Positions 36,668 to 45,950 of a DNA stretch of 64,000 bases are shown here, one piece after another. The DNA comes from Ascidiimonas aurantiaca (GTDB lineage: Bacteria; Bacteroidota; Bacteroidia; Flavobacteriales; Flavobacteriaceae), in NCBI RefSeq assembly GCF_037646345.1, contig NZ_JBBEWR010000001.1:496001-560000 (forward strand). Reading direction: 5' to 3'. A program made the position numbers and the translations under genes. The notes beneath the pieces are model-generated. The model made no database searches. It was not told the DNA's origin and worked only from the letters and a program-made list of their open reading frames with translations. Positions within the stretch are counted from its first letter, which is position 1, and every line of letters begins with the position of its first letter.

Positions 36668-37850
36668 TAAAAATATCTTCGGCAACTTCTTTTTTGGTTT
36701 TAAGTTCAAATGGTTTTACATTCAATTCTTTATCGATCCATGTAATTCGATTAGTGTCACTTCCAAAAGCTACATCTTTACCATCCAGCGTATTGAGAAC
36801 AATAGCGTCCAGATTTTTCTTCACCAGTTTGCTTTTTGCATTGTCTAATGCATTATCGGTCTCGAGAGCAAATCCTACGAGAAACTGTTCCTTTTTTTCT
36901 TTACCCAGAGAAGCCAAAATATCTGGTGTGGGCTCAAGTTCTATATGTAACGGGTTTTCTTTCTTTTTTATTTTCTGAACAGCTATATTTTTAGGACGAT
37001 AATCGGCAACTGCAGCAGTGAGAATGGCTATATCGCATTGGGTATAGTATTTATGGCATTGCTCATACATTTGAGCAGCGCTTACTACATTAATTAGTTT
37101 TATATGGTCGTGTTGTAATGATACTGAGGAAGGCCCTGAAACGAGAACTACCTCTGCTCCCAGGTTTGCAGCCTGTAAAGCAATGGCATACCCCATTTTT
37201 CCGGAAGAATGGTTCCCGATAAAACGTACCGGATCTATGGCTTCATAGGTAGGCCCTGCTGTAAGAAGCACTTTTTTACCCCTTAACGGAAGTTTTTTTA
37301 AGAGGTCGTTTTCCACAAAAGAAACAATAGCTTCAGGTTCTGCCATTCGTCCTTCGCCAACGAGCCCGCTGGCAAGTTCACCATGGCCGGCAGGGATCAT
37401 GATATTCCCAAAAGAACGTAAGGTGTTGAATGAGTTTTGAGAAGACGGATGGCGATACATATCCAGATCCATTGCAGGAGCAAAATACACAGGGCACTTT
37501 GCGGAAAGATATACGGCCAGCAGCAGATTATCGCTAACACCATGTGCCATTTTTGAAAGGGTATTGGCCGTTGCAGGGGCAATGATCATAATATCTGCCC
37601 ACAGGCCCAGGTCCACATGGTTGTTCCAAACGGCATTTTCATCCTCCTTATCTACAAAAGAGGACCATACCGGATGCTTGCTTAATGTAGAAAGGGTAAG
37701 TGAGGTAACAAATTCCTTGGCATCAGTGGTCATTACCACCTTAACGGTAGCACCTGCCTTGATAAGCAGCCGTACAAGAAAAGGGGTTTTGTAAGCGGCA
37801 ATGCCCCCTGTTATACCTAAGAGCACATTTTTGCCGCTTAAAACAGACAT
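36639..37850 (-). CDS. coaBC: bifunctional phosphopantothenoylcysteine decarboxylase / phosphopantothenate-cysteine ligase
   Basis: CoaBC carries out two consecutive steps of CoA synthesis. The 403-residue protein has the flavin CoaC half (1-185: NVLLGITGGIAAYKTP, the active-site His region, and APAMDLDMY) and the CoaB half (190-403: KKVLLTAGPTYEAIDPVRFI, cut to its pattern, and NHSSGKMGYA). It overlaps the PorD-like gene at its 3' end and starts 3 bp after the omega gene, so all are one transcript. Confidence 0.96.
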   Translation of the reverse strand: MSVLSGKNVLLGITGGIAAYKTPFLVRLLIKAGATVKVVMTTDAKEFVTSLTLSTLSKHPVWSSFVDKEDENAVWNNHVDLGLWADIMIIAPATANTLSKMAHGVSDNLLLAVYLSAKCPVYFAPAMDLDMYRHPSSQNSFNTLRSFGNIMIPAGHGELASGLVGEGRMAEPEAIVSFVENDLLKKLPLRGKKVLLTAGPTYEAIDPVRFIGNHSSGKMGYAIALQAANLGAEVVLVSGPSSVSLQHDHIKLINVVSAAQMYEQCHKYYTQCDIAILTAAVADYRPKNIAVQKIKKKENPLHIELEPTPDILASLGKEKKEQFLVGFALETDNALDNAKSKLVKKNLDAIVLNTLDGKDVAFGSDTNRITWIDKELNVKPFELKTKKEVAEDIFSEILVRYQK

Positions 37851-37853
37851 AAT

Positions 37854-38180
37854 CTATTGTTGTTTTTCGGTATTTCTGTAATAAATCTTATTTTCAAGCC
37901 ATTCCTGAACAGCAATTGCATGAGGCTTGGGAAGTTTCTCATAGAATTTGGATACTTCTATTTGCTCTTTATTCTCAAATATTTCTTCCAGACTATCGGT
38001 ATAGGTAGCAAATTCTTCCAGTTTTTCGATAAGTTCTTTCTTGATCTCGGTATTGATCTGATTAGCTCTTTTCGATACGATGGAGATCGCTTCGTAAATG
38101 TTATCTGTAGGTTTATCAAACTCATTCCTGTCGATGGTTACCGTAGTAATGGGCGCATCGGTCTTTCTAAAATCACTCAT
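37854..38180 (-). CDS. rpoZ: RNA polymerase omega subunit (Rpb6-like, Bacteroidota type)
   Basis: A 108-residue protein with the conserved DNIYEAISIVSKRANQIN helix of the Rpb6/omega family, which helps assemble the RNA polymerase core. Bacteroidota omega proteins are longer than those of E. coli and have an acidic C-terminal half, as seen here. It sits 3 bp before coaBC and 5 bp after bamD on the same strand, its usual position in the phylum. Confidence 0.9.
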   Translation of the reverse strand: MSDFRKTDAPITTVTIDRNEFDKPTDNIYEAISIVSKRANQINTEIKKELIEKLEEFATYTDSLEEIFENKEQIEVSKFYEKLPKPHAIAVQEWLENKIYYRNTEKQQ

Positions 38181-38185
38181 ATTCT

Positions 38186-38992
38186 CTATTTACTAAATTG
38201 TTGTAACTGTTTATCAATGTCGGCCAGCATACTATCAGCAGAAGCTGCATGCTTTGTTTCCGGATAATATCGTTTTAAAATGCCATAGGCTTCTTTGGCT
38301 TGACTTAGACGTTCCTCTAATTTACTCTGAACACTTCTTATAGCCAGATTGTACATAGATTCGAACTTGTAATACATCGCGTCTTCTCTGAAAGGAGTAC
38401 CCGGATAATCGGATAAAAACATTTCGAAAGATTTAATAGCTGCGTAGTAATCACGTATGCGATTGTACTGTTTGGCTATTTCAAAAGCCTTTTTTTCAAG
38501 TTTGGTCCGTAACTCACGTACCATTACGTTTGCATCGGCAATACGCTCAGAATTGGGATATGCATTTATAAAAGACTGTAGCTTTTCAATGGCATTATTG
38601 GTTTCTGTCTGGTCTATACTGTATTTGGGAGAAAGATGATAATAGCTTTTGGCTCCCAAAAATGCAGCTTCTTCTGCCCGGTCACTCTTGGGGTATGATT
38701 TGTAAAAGCGCTCGAACTGATAGCCTGCCAAATAATAATCTTTGAGTTGATAATGCGTATCGGCATAAAAGAAAATAACACGTTCTCCCTGGGGTTTCCC
38801 GGTAAATGAAGGAGCAATTTGTTCAAAAAGACGCAAAGCCTTTTTATAGTTACCTTCTTTATATAACTTTTCTGCTAATTCATATTTCTTAGCAGTATCT
38901 TCGTTTTTAAGAACGTTTTGATATTCGCTACAGGAAGTGAAAACCAAACCTGCTATCAAAAGAACACTTAAAGCCCTGGTGAATATATTCAT
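38186..38992 (-). CDS. bamD: outer membrane protein assembly lipoprotein BamD
   Basis: BamD is the essential lipoprotein of the BAM complex that folds beta-barrels into the outer membrane. The 268-residue protein has a signal ending in the lipobox VFTSCSEY (lipid Cys20) and tetratricopeptide repeats over about 35-260 (KYELAEKLYKEGNYKKALRL, YQFERFYKSYPKS). The -7 element TAATTTTG ends only 4 bases before its ATG. It heads the omega-coaBC-PorD-like run. Confidence 0.93.
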   Translation of the reverse strand: MNIFTRALSVLLIAGLVFTSCSEYQNVLKNEDTAKKYELAEKLYKEGNYKKALRLFEQIAPSFTGKPQGERVIFFYADTHYQLKDYYLAGYQFERFYKSYPKSDRAEEAAFLGAKSYYHLSPKYSIDQTETNNAIEKLQSFINAYPNSERIADANVMVRELRTKLEKKAFEIAKQYNRIRDYYAAIKSFEMFLSDYPGTPFREDAMYYKFESMYNLAIRSVQSKLEERLSQAKEAYGILKRYYPETKHAASADSMLADIDKQLQQFSK

Positions 38993-38996
38993 GTGG

Positions 38997-39004
38997 CAAA
39001 ATTA
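38997..39004 (-). promoter_or_regulatory. -7 element of bamD
   Basis: TAATTTTG on the minus strand matches TAnnTTTG. Only CCAC separates it from the ATG at 38992, which predicts a leaderless transcript. No -33 TTG is seen at the standard distance. Confidence 0.45.
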
Positions 39005-39120
39005 GCTAATCTGACGAAATAAAAAAAACAAACTTTAAAACGTGCAAAAGAATATATTTTATATATACCAACTCCTTTTTTATCAGCACTTTAACATTTT
39101 AAGACCATAACTGTATTTTA

Positions 39121-39140
39121 TTGTATAAAGAATTATACAA
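39121..39140. repeat. 8-bp AT-rich inverted repeat downstream of dapA
   Basis: TTGTATAA (39121-39128) and TTATACAA (39133-39140) are perfect inverted repeats with a 4-nt loop, 41 bp past the dapA stop and 129 bp before bamD. A weak dapA terminator or a regulator site are both possible. Confidence 0.4.
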
Positions 39141-39181
39141 ATCTATGATATTAAGCGAGTAAAGTGGTGTTGTTTACTTTA

Positions 39182-40063
39182 CTAAAATGTAACAATGAAA
39201 TCCTTTATCCTTTGCTGCAGGTCACTACTCGCATTTACTAAAGGTAACCGCACGTTGTTAGTACCCATTCCTAAATAAGAAAGCACCGTTTTAATACCTG
39301 CCGGATTTCCCTCTTCAAAGATCATATCTATTATATGCATTAACCTATAATGTAGAGAATAAGCATCTGCAGATTCCCCATGTAAACCTAACCTGACCAT
39401 TTTAGAAAACTCTTTTGGAAAGCCCTGCCCTATAACAGAGATCACACCGGCTCCGCCTGCCAGTAGCATAGGCAGGGTAATCATATCATCTCCGGAAATC
39501 ACCAGAAAGTCATCCGGTTTTTCTTTTAAAAGCCTCATGGCCTGTACAATATCTCCCGCTGCCTCTTTGATACCAATGATATTGGGGAAATCTGATGCCA
39601 GTTGAAGTACCGTTTCCGGTGCTATATTAGAAGCGGTTCTTCCCGGAACATTATAGAGGATTATGGGTTTGGAAGAAGCCTGTGCCACCTGCTTAAAATG
39701 TTCATAGATCCCTTTTTGAGTAGGCTTGTTATAATATGGTGATACTGATAATACAGCAGCATACGGAGAAAGATCGGTTTTCTGTAATTCTTCACAAACC
39801 GAAGCGGTATGATTGCCTCCAATACCCAATACCATGGGTAATCTCCCCTTATTAGCCGTGGTAATGGTAAGCTTTACCAGATCTCTTTCTTCATTAGATA
39901 GAGCAGCCGTTTCTGCGGTAGTACCCAGCACTACCAAGTAATCTACTCCTCCTTCTGTTACATAATTTACCACATTTGCCAGCATATCAGCATCTACCGC
40001 ATGAGTAGCGGTAAAAGGTGTAACAAGAGCTACCCCTGTTCCTTCTAATTCTTTATAATTCAT
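39182..40063 (-). CDS. dapA: 4-hydroxy-tetrahydrodipicolinate synthase
   Basis: DapA condenses pyruvate with aspartate semialdehyde, the first step of the lysine/diaminopimelate branch. The 293-residue TIM barrel shows GTGVALVTPF, GTTAETAALS, the catalytic Tyr region SPYYNKPTQKG, and the Schiff-base Lys in IGIKEAAGD. Its start overlaps the DUF6913 stop by 4 bp. A later step (dapF) is encoded at 55 kb. Confidence 0.97.
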   Translation of the reverse strand: MNYKELEGTGVALVTPFTATHAVDADMLANVVNYVTEGGVDYLVVLGTTAETAALSNEERDLVKLTITTANKGRLPMVLGIGGNHTASVCEELQKTDLSPYAAVLSVSPYYNKPTQKGIYEHFKQVAQASSKPIILYNVPGRTASNIAPETVLQLASDFPNIIGIKEAAGDIVQAMRLLKEKPDDFLVISGDDMITLPMLLAGGAGVISVIGQGFPKEFSKMVRLGLHGESADAYSLHYRLMHIIDMIFEEGNPAGIKTVLSYLGMGTNNVRLPLVNASSDLQQRIKDFIVTF

Positions 40064-40584
40064 ACTTTTTTAACGATAGTTAGATACTTGAGAAATTCAG
40101 ATCGGAACTGGCTGAACTTATCGGGCTTTATTTCAAAAACCACGTCATTGAGTTCCTGATTTTTAACCAGTAATCCGGTTTTGAGATTTGCAACTGTTTG
40201 AGCGGTAACCAACTTTAAAACAATAGGTGCTTCTTCGTAATAACTAAGTAAAACATCGTATTCCCAATTCATAAACTCAAGAACTCCCTGATTCTTGATA
40301 ACACCGCCCCAACCGAGGTCTTTAACGGTAAAAACAGGTATTGAAAATCCTGAAAAGGACTCTTCCCGGGAAGTAAACCCGATAATCTTAAATTGGTTCT
40401 CACGCAAGCCCATCTCTTTGTAAAGCGCGGTAAACACCTCTGTATGATTAAACTCGTCGATATTTACAATGCACCCAAGAGAAACCGTCTTACCCCTATC
40501 CTGTAAACTACCGTCTTTACGGTTGCTGATGCATTTTTTTAATACTCTGTTGGCATTATTATCTTTGAGTTTTTTTAAAAACAT
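40060..40584 (-). CDS. DUF6913-like protein of unknown function
   Basis: A 174-residue protein without signal peptide or TM segment. Motifs such as SLGCIVNIDEF, FTVKDLGWGGVIKN and NWEYDVLLSYYEE are typical of a small flavobacterial family (DUF6913) that is usually found directly before dapA, as here (4-bp overlap). Function is unknown; co-translation with dapA suggests a link to cell-wall or lysine metabolism. Confidence 0.75.
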   Translation of the reverse strand: MFLKKLKDNNANRVLKKCISNRKDGSLQDRGKTVSLGCIVNIDEFNHTEVFTALYKEMGLRENQFKIIGFTSREESFSGFSIPVFTVKDLGWGGVIKNQGVLEFMNWEYDVLLSYYEEAPIVLKLVTAQTVANLKTGLLVKNQELNDVVFEIKPDKFSQFRSEFLKYLTIVKKV

Positions 40585-40603
40585 CTATCTTTACTTTGTG
40601 ATA

Positions 40604-40611
40604 CAAAAGTA
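40604..40611 (-). promoter_or_regulatory. -7 element of the DUF6913-dapA operon
   Basis: TACTTTTG on the minus strand matches TAnnTTTG and lies 19 bp before the ATG at 40584. Confidence 0.5.
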
Positions 40612-40635
40612 TATAACTTCACTCATTTTTTTTAG

Positions 40636-41412
40636 ATGAAATCAAAACTTCTCGTCTTGTTTTTTAAACATTTTGTTGTATTCATAACAATTAGTTTTAT
40701 TTATAGCTGTAAGCAGTTGCCAAACCTGGTCCAAATCAAAGGCCGTCAACTTCCCGTAACCGATTCCCTACCCTCCGTTTCTGAAATTGATGAATACATA
40801 CAACCCTATCGTACACATATAAACCAGACGTTAGATTCAGTTCTTGCCTATAACCCTACCACCATTGATATCTACGAAACACCTCTAAATACGGCTCTCG
40901 GTAACTTTATGGTAGATGTGGTTTACGAACGTTCCGCTCCGGTGTATGAAAAAAGGACTGGTAAGGCTGTTGATTTTGCTTTCCTGAATCATGGGGGTAT
41001 TCGTTCCAAACTCAACAAAGGGCCGGTAACTGCCCGGAATGCTTATGAATTGATGCCTTTTGAAAATACTGTAGTTGTGTTGGAGCTCACTGCCAATCAT
41101 ATTGAGAATATGGCTCAATTTCTGGCTAAAAATCAGAGAGCACATCCCTTTTCAGATCATTTCAGGCTGGTACTGCATAAAGATCATAGCATTAAAAGTA
41201 TTACCATAAATGGCAAACCCCTGGAAAAAAACAGAGTTTATCGGGTAGCTACTTCCAATTATCTCGCAAATCTTGGCGACCGGATGACATTTTTTAATGA
41301 TCCGGTTTCCAGAACTGAAACCGATTATTTAATACGCAATATCCTGATTGATCATTTTGCAGAAATTGATACCATTAAAGCACAATACGATAACCGATTC
41401 ACAATAGAGTAA
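40636..41412 (+). CDS. 5'-nucleotidase C-terminal domain lipoprotein
   Basis: A 258-residue protein with a hydrophobic leader ending in a lipobox-like SFIYSCKQ (Cys25). It matches the C-terminal substrate-binding domain of UshA-type 5'-nucleotidases: LNTALGNFMVDV, FAFLNHGGIRS and RNAYELMPFENTVV. The catalytic metallophosphatase half is encoded by the next gene, which overlaps it by 1 bp. Together they probably act as a two-chain nucleotidase in the periplasm. The domain order is the reverse of the single-chain enzyme. Confidence 0.88.
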   Translation: MKSKLLVLFFKHFVVFITISFIYSCKQLPNLVQIKGRQLPVTDSLPSVSEIDEYIQPYRTHINQTLDSVLAYNPTTIDIYETPLNTALGNFMVDVVYERSAPVYEKRTGKAVDFAFLNHGGIRSKLNKGPVTARNAYELMPFENTVVVLELTANHIENMAQFLAKNQRAHPFSDHFRLVLHKDHSIKSITINGKPLEKNRVYRVATSNYLANLGDRMTFFNDPVSRTETDYLIRNILIDHFAEIDTIKAQYDNRFTIE

Positions 41413-42320
41413 TGAAACGAAGAGATTTTGTTAAAAGCACTCTGGCAGGCTCTGTATTAACCGGTATGGGCGGCCTTTCCCTGGGAAGTTGTACTTCTTC
41501 CCTTAAACATATAACCATATTACACACCAACGATGTTCACAGTCACATAGACCCTTTTCCTGCTACTGATGAACGCAACCCCAACAAAGGAGGCGTTTCC
41601 CGAAGAGCAGCTTTAATTGAGTCTATTCGTGCCGAAAATCCAAATACCCTTCTCTTGGATGCAGGGGACATTTTTCAGGGTACTCCCTACTTTAATTACT
41701 TTGGTGGCGAACTGGAATTTAAACTCATGAGCATGCTTAAGTATGATGCAGCGACCATTGGCAATCATGATTTTGATAATGGTATTGAGGGGCTGTACGG
41801 CCAGCTACCCAATGCCAGTTTTAAGTTCCTTTCGGCTAATTATGATTTTACCAATACTATTATGGACACACAGGTAGCACCTTATCATGTTTTTGTAAGA
41901 GATGGGATACGGATAGGTGTTTTTGGCCTGGGTATTGAGTTAAGCGGACTTGTAACTAAAAAGCTGTATAAAGAAACAGTTTACTTAGACCCCATAGAAA
42001 GGGCTCAGGACATGAGCAGGCAACTGAAACAGGAAGAACAATGTGACCTGGTAATATGCCTTTCGCATTTAGGCTATCGCTACAGAGACGCACAAACACC
42101 TTCTGATGTAGTGCTTGCAGCCAAGACTGAAGGTATTGATCTTATTATTGGCGGGCATACCCATACATTTCTGGATAAACCCGAAGTACACCTTAATAGA
42201 AAAGAAGAAGATGTACTTATTAATCAGGTAGGCTGTTATGGTATTAACCTGGGCCGAATAGATTTTTATTTTGATAACCGTACCCGTATGGCTACGGAAG
42301 GTACTTCGATTTTAATTTAA
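41412..42320 (+). CDS. metallophosphatase half of a two-chain 5'-nucleotidase
   Basis: A 302-residue protein with a twin-arginine-like signal (MKRRDFVKSTLAG) followed by a lipobox-like LSLGSC (Cys27). The calcineurin-like metal sites are complete: ILHTNDVHSHIDPF, LLDAGDIFQGTPY, TIGNHDFDNG and IGGHTHTF. With the upstream C-terminal-domain protein it should hydrolyse 5'-nucleotides or UDP-sugars in the periplasm. The 3' end overlaps the convergent membrane protein gene by 29 bp. Confidence 0.9.
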   Translation: MKRRDFVKSTLAGSVLTGMGGLSLGSCTSSLKHITILHTNDVHSHIDPFPATDERNPNKGGVSRRAALIESIRAENPNTLLLDAGDIFQGTPYFNYFGGELEFKLMSMLKYDAATIGNHDFDNGIEGLYGQLPNASFKFLSANYDFTNTIMDTQVAPYHVFVRDGIRIGVFGLGIELSGLVTKKLYKETVYLDPIERAQDMSRQLKQEEQCDLVICLSHLGYRYRDAQTPSDVVLAAKTEGIDLIIGGHTHTFLDKPEVHLNRKEEDVLINQVGCYGINLGRIDFYFDNRTRMATEGTSILI

Positions 42321-42981
42321 ATCCGCTATAATTCAAAGCAAACCGCAGCAAAAAGAGATAAGAAACAAGGTGAGTGGCCTCATTGATCACCTTGAAAAGA
42401 TTCAGAGAGTCCACAAAAATATACAGGCACATCATAATATCGCCCACTAAAAGACTAACCGATATAATTACAAGATACATAGTGAGATACGAACCTGAAT
42501 TAAAAAAACTTACATTGGCGAGTATATTGAATAATCCCAGAATAATAGAATACCCCAGTATAATAGGGTATAAACTGCCAAGTGTATCTCCAAATGTTTC
42601 ATCCAGGTACAGGTCGTAATATACTGCCCAAAGGCTTATAACAGGAATAGCATATAATAACAATCGTTGGGTACTTTTTTCGTTAATAAGCTGAAAACAT
42701 AAGGCTCCCATTAAAATATGCCCCGCACCATACACAAGTAGTGTGTATTTAAGGGTAAGGGCCTGATCAAAAAAATTAGATATACCCCCTGTGAAATAGA
42801 TCACAAAAATGGCTATAATAACATAATTTACCTTTTGAGCACTTCGTAAATAAATAAAAAACAACAAGGGCAGAATTAATAGCCTTCCGCTTAACCTAAG
42901 GAAACTAATATCCAAACCTTCTCCCAATAGAAGAAGTATTCCAATTATATAATAAGCTTTTAGTAACCTGGCTATTTTCAT
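42292..42981 (-). CDS. polytopic membrane protein of unknown function (possible YhhN-like)
   Basis: A 229-residue very hydrophobic protein with seven or eight predicted TM helices (for example LLILPLLFFIYL, VIIAIFVIYFTGG, LGYSIILGLFNILA, YLVIISVSLLVGDI). The size and layout resemble the YhhN/TMEM86 lysoplasmalogenase fold, but I see no decisive motif and keep the call open. It is coupled to ligA by an ATGA overlap and overlaps the nucleotidase gene antisense by 29 bp. Confidence 0.7.
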   Translation of the reverse strand: MKIARLLKAYYIIGILLLLGEGLDISFLRLSGRLLILPLLFFIYLRSAQKVNYVIIAIFVIYFTGGISNFFDQALTLKYTLLVYGAGHILMGALCFQLINEKSTQRLLLYAIPVISLWAVYYDLYLDETFGDTLGSLYPIILGYSIILGLFNILANVSFFNSGSYLTMYLVIISVSLLVGDIMMCLYIFVDSLNLFKVINEATHLVSYLFLLRFALNYSGFKLKSKYLP

Positions 42982-44975
42982 ATCATTTCCAAAAACTGAT
43001 ATTCATCAATAAGCGGAATACCCAGCCGTTCTGCTTTGTCTTTTTTACTGGGCCCCATATTGGCTCCTGCTACCACGTAACTGGTTTTTGATGAAATTGA
43101 AGAAGCTACTTTTCCGCCGTGATCTTCAATATGTCTTTTCAATTCATCTCTGGAAAGAGATTCAAAAACTCCGGAAACCACAAAAGTTAATCCGGTTAGT
43201 ACATCTGATTTTTTATTCGTTATGTCATTAGCTAGAGATAACTGCAATCCATATTTTTCAAGCCTGTCGATAATACTTAAATTTTCAGGATTAGCAAAGA
43301 AATCAATTACGCTTTCTGCAATTTTTCCACCTATTTCATCTACAGCAATCAAATCGTCAAAAGAAGCTTTTTTAAGATGTTCAACAGATGTATAGGCACG
43401 GGCTAGTTTTTTGGCTACAGTTTCTCCTACAAAGCGAATTCCCAAAGCATACAACACCCTTTCAAAAGGGATCATTTTAGAAGCCTCGATCCCTTGGATA
43501 AGATTCTCGGCAGATTTCTCTGCCATTCGTTCTAAAGGAACAATTTGTTCTTTTCGAAGCTCATAAAGATCTGCATAATTCGCAATGAGTCCCTCGCGAA
43601 ACAAAAGCTCAACAGTTTCATTTCCCATACCGTCTATATCCATCGCTTTGCGGGAAATAAAATGCTGTATGCGACCCGTGATCTGAGGAGGACACCCCGT
43701 GTAATTGGGGCAGTAATGCTGTGCTTCGCCTTCTTTTCTTATGAGCGGAGTATCACACTCAGGACATGTATCAATATATACAACCGGTTGCGAATAGGAT
43801 GATCTTTTTGTAAAATCTACCCCTATAATTTTGGGAATGATCTCCCCCCCTTTTTCTACAAAAACGGTATCTCCTACTCTCACATTGAGTTTTTCAATTT
43901 GATCGGCATTGTGAAGAGATGCTCGTTTTACGGTAGTTCCTGCCAACAATACCGGTTCAAGATTAGCTACGGGTGTAATGGCCCCTGTTCTTCCTACCTG
44001 ATATGAAATAGAAAGTAACCGCGTAGTTGCCTGCTCTGCTTTAAACTTGTACGCCATAGCCCAGCGGGGCGCTTTTGCCGTATAACCCAGTTCTTCCTGC
44101 TGTGCAATACTGTTTACCTTTACCACTACCCCATCTGTTTCATAAGGCAGGGCATGCCTGTTTTTATCCCAATAAGCTATATATTCCATAACTTCACGAG
44201 TATTCTTACATAACTTGGCTTCAACAGGTACTTTAAAACCCCAGGAACGTGCCAGTTCTAAAGATTCGAAATGGGTTTTAACCCCTACCTGCTGCCCCAG
44301 TAATGAATACAATAAACAATCTAATGGCCTTTTTGCCACTTCAGAGCTATCCTGAAGTTTCAGGCTACCGCTGGCCGTATTTCTTGGGTTCATATAGGGT
44401 TCTTCTCCGGCTTCTATACGTTGTTGGTTCATTCTGGCAAATCCTTCATAGGGAAGCACGATCTCACCTCGTATTTCAAATACAGCAGGGCATTCACCTT
44501 TCACCTTAAGAGGTACCGACCGTATGGTCTTCACGTTATTCGTAACGTTATCGCCTTGTATGCCATCACCCCGGGTAACGGCTTTACTCAATAACCCGTT
44601 TTCATAAGTAATATTAATAGAAGCTCCGTCATATTTCAATTCACAAACAAACTCCAGATCGGCATTTCCCAAAATACGCTGTATGCGCTTTTCCCAGTCT
44701 TCCAGATCTTCCCTGGAGTAAGAATTATCCAGAGAATACATTCTGTGCTCGTGTACGACGGTTTCAAAATTCTTGGTAACGGCTCCCCCTACCCGTAAAG
44801 TAGGTGACGCAGGGTCGTAATATTCCGGATAAGCAGCTTCCAGCTTCTGAAGCTCTTTAAGCATCATATCAAAATCATAATCGGAAATAACCGGTTTATC
44901 AAGCACATAATATTTGTAATTGTGAAGATTGAGCTCATCTCGAAGTTTTTCTATTCGCTGCTTAGGGGTTACCAT
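42978..44975 (-). CDS. ligA: NAD-dependent DNA ligase LigA
   Basis: LigA seals nicks in replication and repair using NAD. The 665-residue protein has the Ia domain, the adenylation domain with the active lysine Lys114 in ELKYDGASI, the OB fold, the zinc finger (CPECDTPL...YCPNYTGCPP), helix-hairpin-helix repeats and the C-terminal BRCT domain (about 590-665). Start at the ATG at 44975 gives the expected N-terminus. Confidence 0.97.
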   Translation of the reverse strand: MVTPKQRIEKLRDELNLHNYKYYVLDKPVISDYDFDMMLKELQKLEAAYPEYYDPASPTLRVGGAVTKNFETVVHEHRMYSLDNSYSREDLEDWEKRIQRILGNADLEFVCELKYDGASINITYENGLLSKAVTRGDGIQGDNVTNNVKTIRSVPLKVKGECPAVFEIRGEIVLPYEGFARMNQQRIEAGEEPYMNPRNTASGSLKLQDSSEVAKRPLDCLLYSLLGQQVGVKTHFESLELARSWGFKVPVEAKLCKNTREVMEYIAYWDKNRHALPYETDGVVVKVNSIAQQEELGYTAKAPRWAMAYKFKAEQATTRLLSISYQVGRTGAITPVANLEPVLLAGTTVKRASLHNADQIEKLNVRVGDTVFVEKGGEIIPKIIGVDFTKRSSYSQPVVYIDTCPECDTPLIRKEGEAQHYCPNYTGCPPQITGRIQHFISRKAMDIDGMGNETVELLFREGLIANYADLYELRKEQIVPLERMAEKSAENLIQGIEASKMIPFERVLYALGIRFVGETVAKKLARAYTSVEHLKKASFDDLIAVDEIGGKIAESVIDFFANPENLSIIDRLEKYGLQLSLANDITNKKSDVLTGLTFVVSGVFESLSRDELKRHIEDHGGKVASSISSKTSYVVAGANMGPSKKDKAERLGIPLIDEYQFLEMI

Positions 44976-45079
44976 AACTATTCCTTTAATTGGTTATACG
45001 CCGTACTCTTTTTTGGTGTTTTTACTGTTCATTCCCGGCCAATATGGGTTTTACATAAGGCCCTAAACATTATGTATTA

Positions 45080-45931
45080 TTATTTCTGCGCTTTTATCAT
45101 ACGATCATTTCCCGAAAGATCCCTGGCAAGAGTGACCCGGGAAAATCCCTTCTCTTTGAGTAATGTCTGCATTTCAACGGCAAGATATTGATTGATCTCT
45201 AAATACAAAGTACCGTGATCGGTTAAATTATCAACAGCCAGTTCAGCAATTTTTTTATAATATACAAGCGGATCATTATCTCTTACAAATAATGCCAGAT
45301 GTGGCTCATACTCACATACATTTCTTTTCATTACTTCAGCTTCGCTAAATCGCACATAAGGAGGGTTTGAAACAATTATGTCATATTGTTCTTTTAGTGA
45401 AACGGCGGTAAGAATATTGGTTTGGATAAAGTGGACGTTTGTATCAAGTTGTTTTGCATTATTAGTGGCTACTTTCAGGGCTTCTTCAGAAATATCTAAC
45501 CCATATACCTGGGCCCGGGGTAGTTCTTTTGCCAGGGCAATTGCGATACAACCACTACCGGTACCTATATCTAATATTTTCAGGGAGGTGTTTTTTGTAT
45601 TTTTATGGTCTTTTATCACCCAGTCCACTAGTTCTTCTGTTTCTGGCCTTGGAATTAAAACATGTTGATTGACATTAATATCAAAGCCATAAAAAAAAGC
45701 TTTACCGGTAATGTATTGTATTGGCTTTTCAAGGCGTAACGCTGCGAGTGCTTCAAACAAAAGCTGTTCTTCTTCCTTAGAGGCTGCCAGGTCTGGTTTC
45801 AAAACCAATGCTAGCGTATCCAACCCTGTATAATTTTCTAGAAGAATATGGAAAAACCGGTCAATTTCCTTTTTTTCATAAAGGGAACTTAACTCCTGAT
45901 GGTAGAAAGATCGTATAGCCGTTAATTTCAT
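45080..45931 (-). CDS. prmC: peptide chain release factor N5-glutamine methyltransferase
   Basis: PrmC methylates the GGQ glutamine of release factors with SAM. The 283-residue protein has the N-terminal helical bundle, the SAM loop ILDIGTGSGCIAIALA and the catalytic motif IIVSNPPYVR that holds the glutamine. It follows the GNAT gene by 19 bp on the same strand. Confidence 0.95.
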   Translation of the reverse strand: MKLTAIRSFYHQELSSLYEKKEIDRFFHILLENYTGLDTLALVLKPDLAASKEEEQLLFEALAALRLEKPIQYITGKAFFYGFDINVNQHVLIPRPETEELVDWVIKDHKNTKNTSLKILDIGTGSGCIAIALAKELPRAQVYGLDISEEALKVATNNAKQLDTNVHFIQTNILTAVSLKEQYDIIVSNPPYVRFSEAEVMKRNVCEYEPHLALFVRDNDPLVYYKKIAELAVDNLTDHGTLYLEINQYLAVEMQTLLKEKGFSRVTLARDLSGNDRMIKAQK

Positions 45932-45950
45932 TTTTAAGAAGTCTTTTTAC

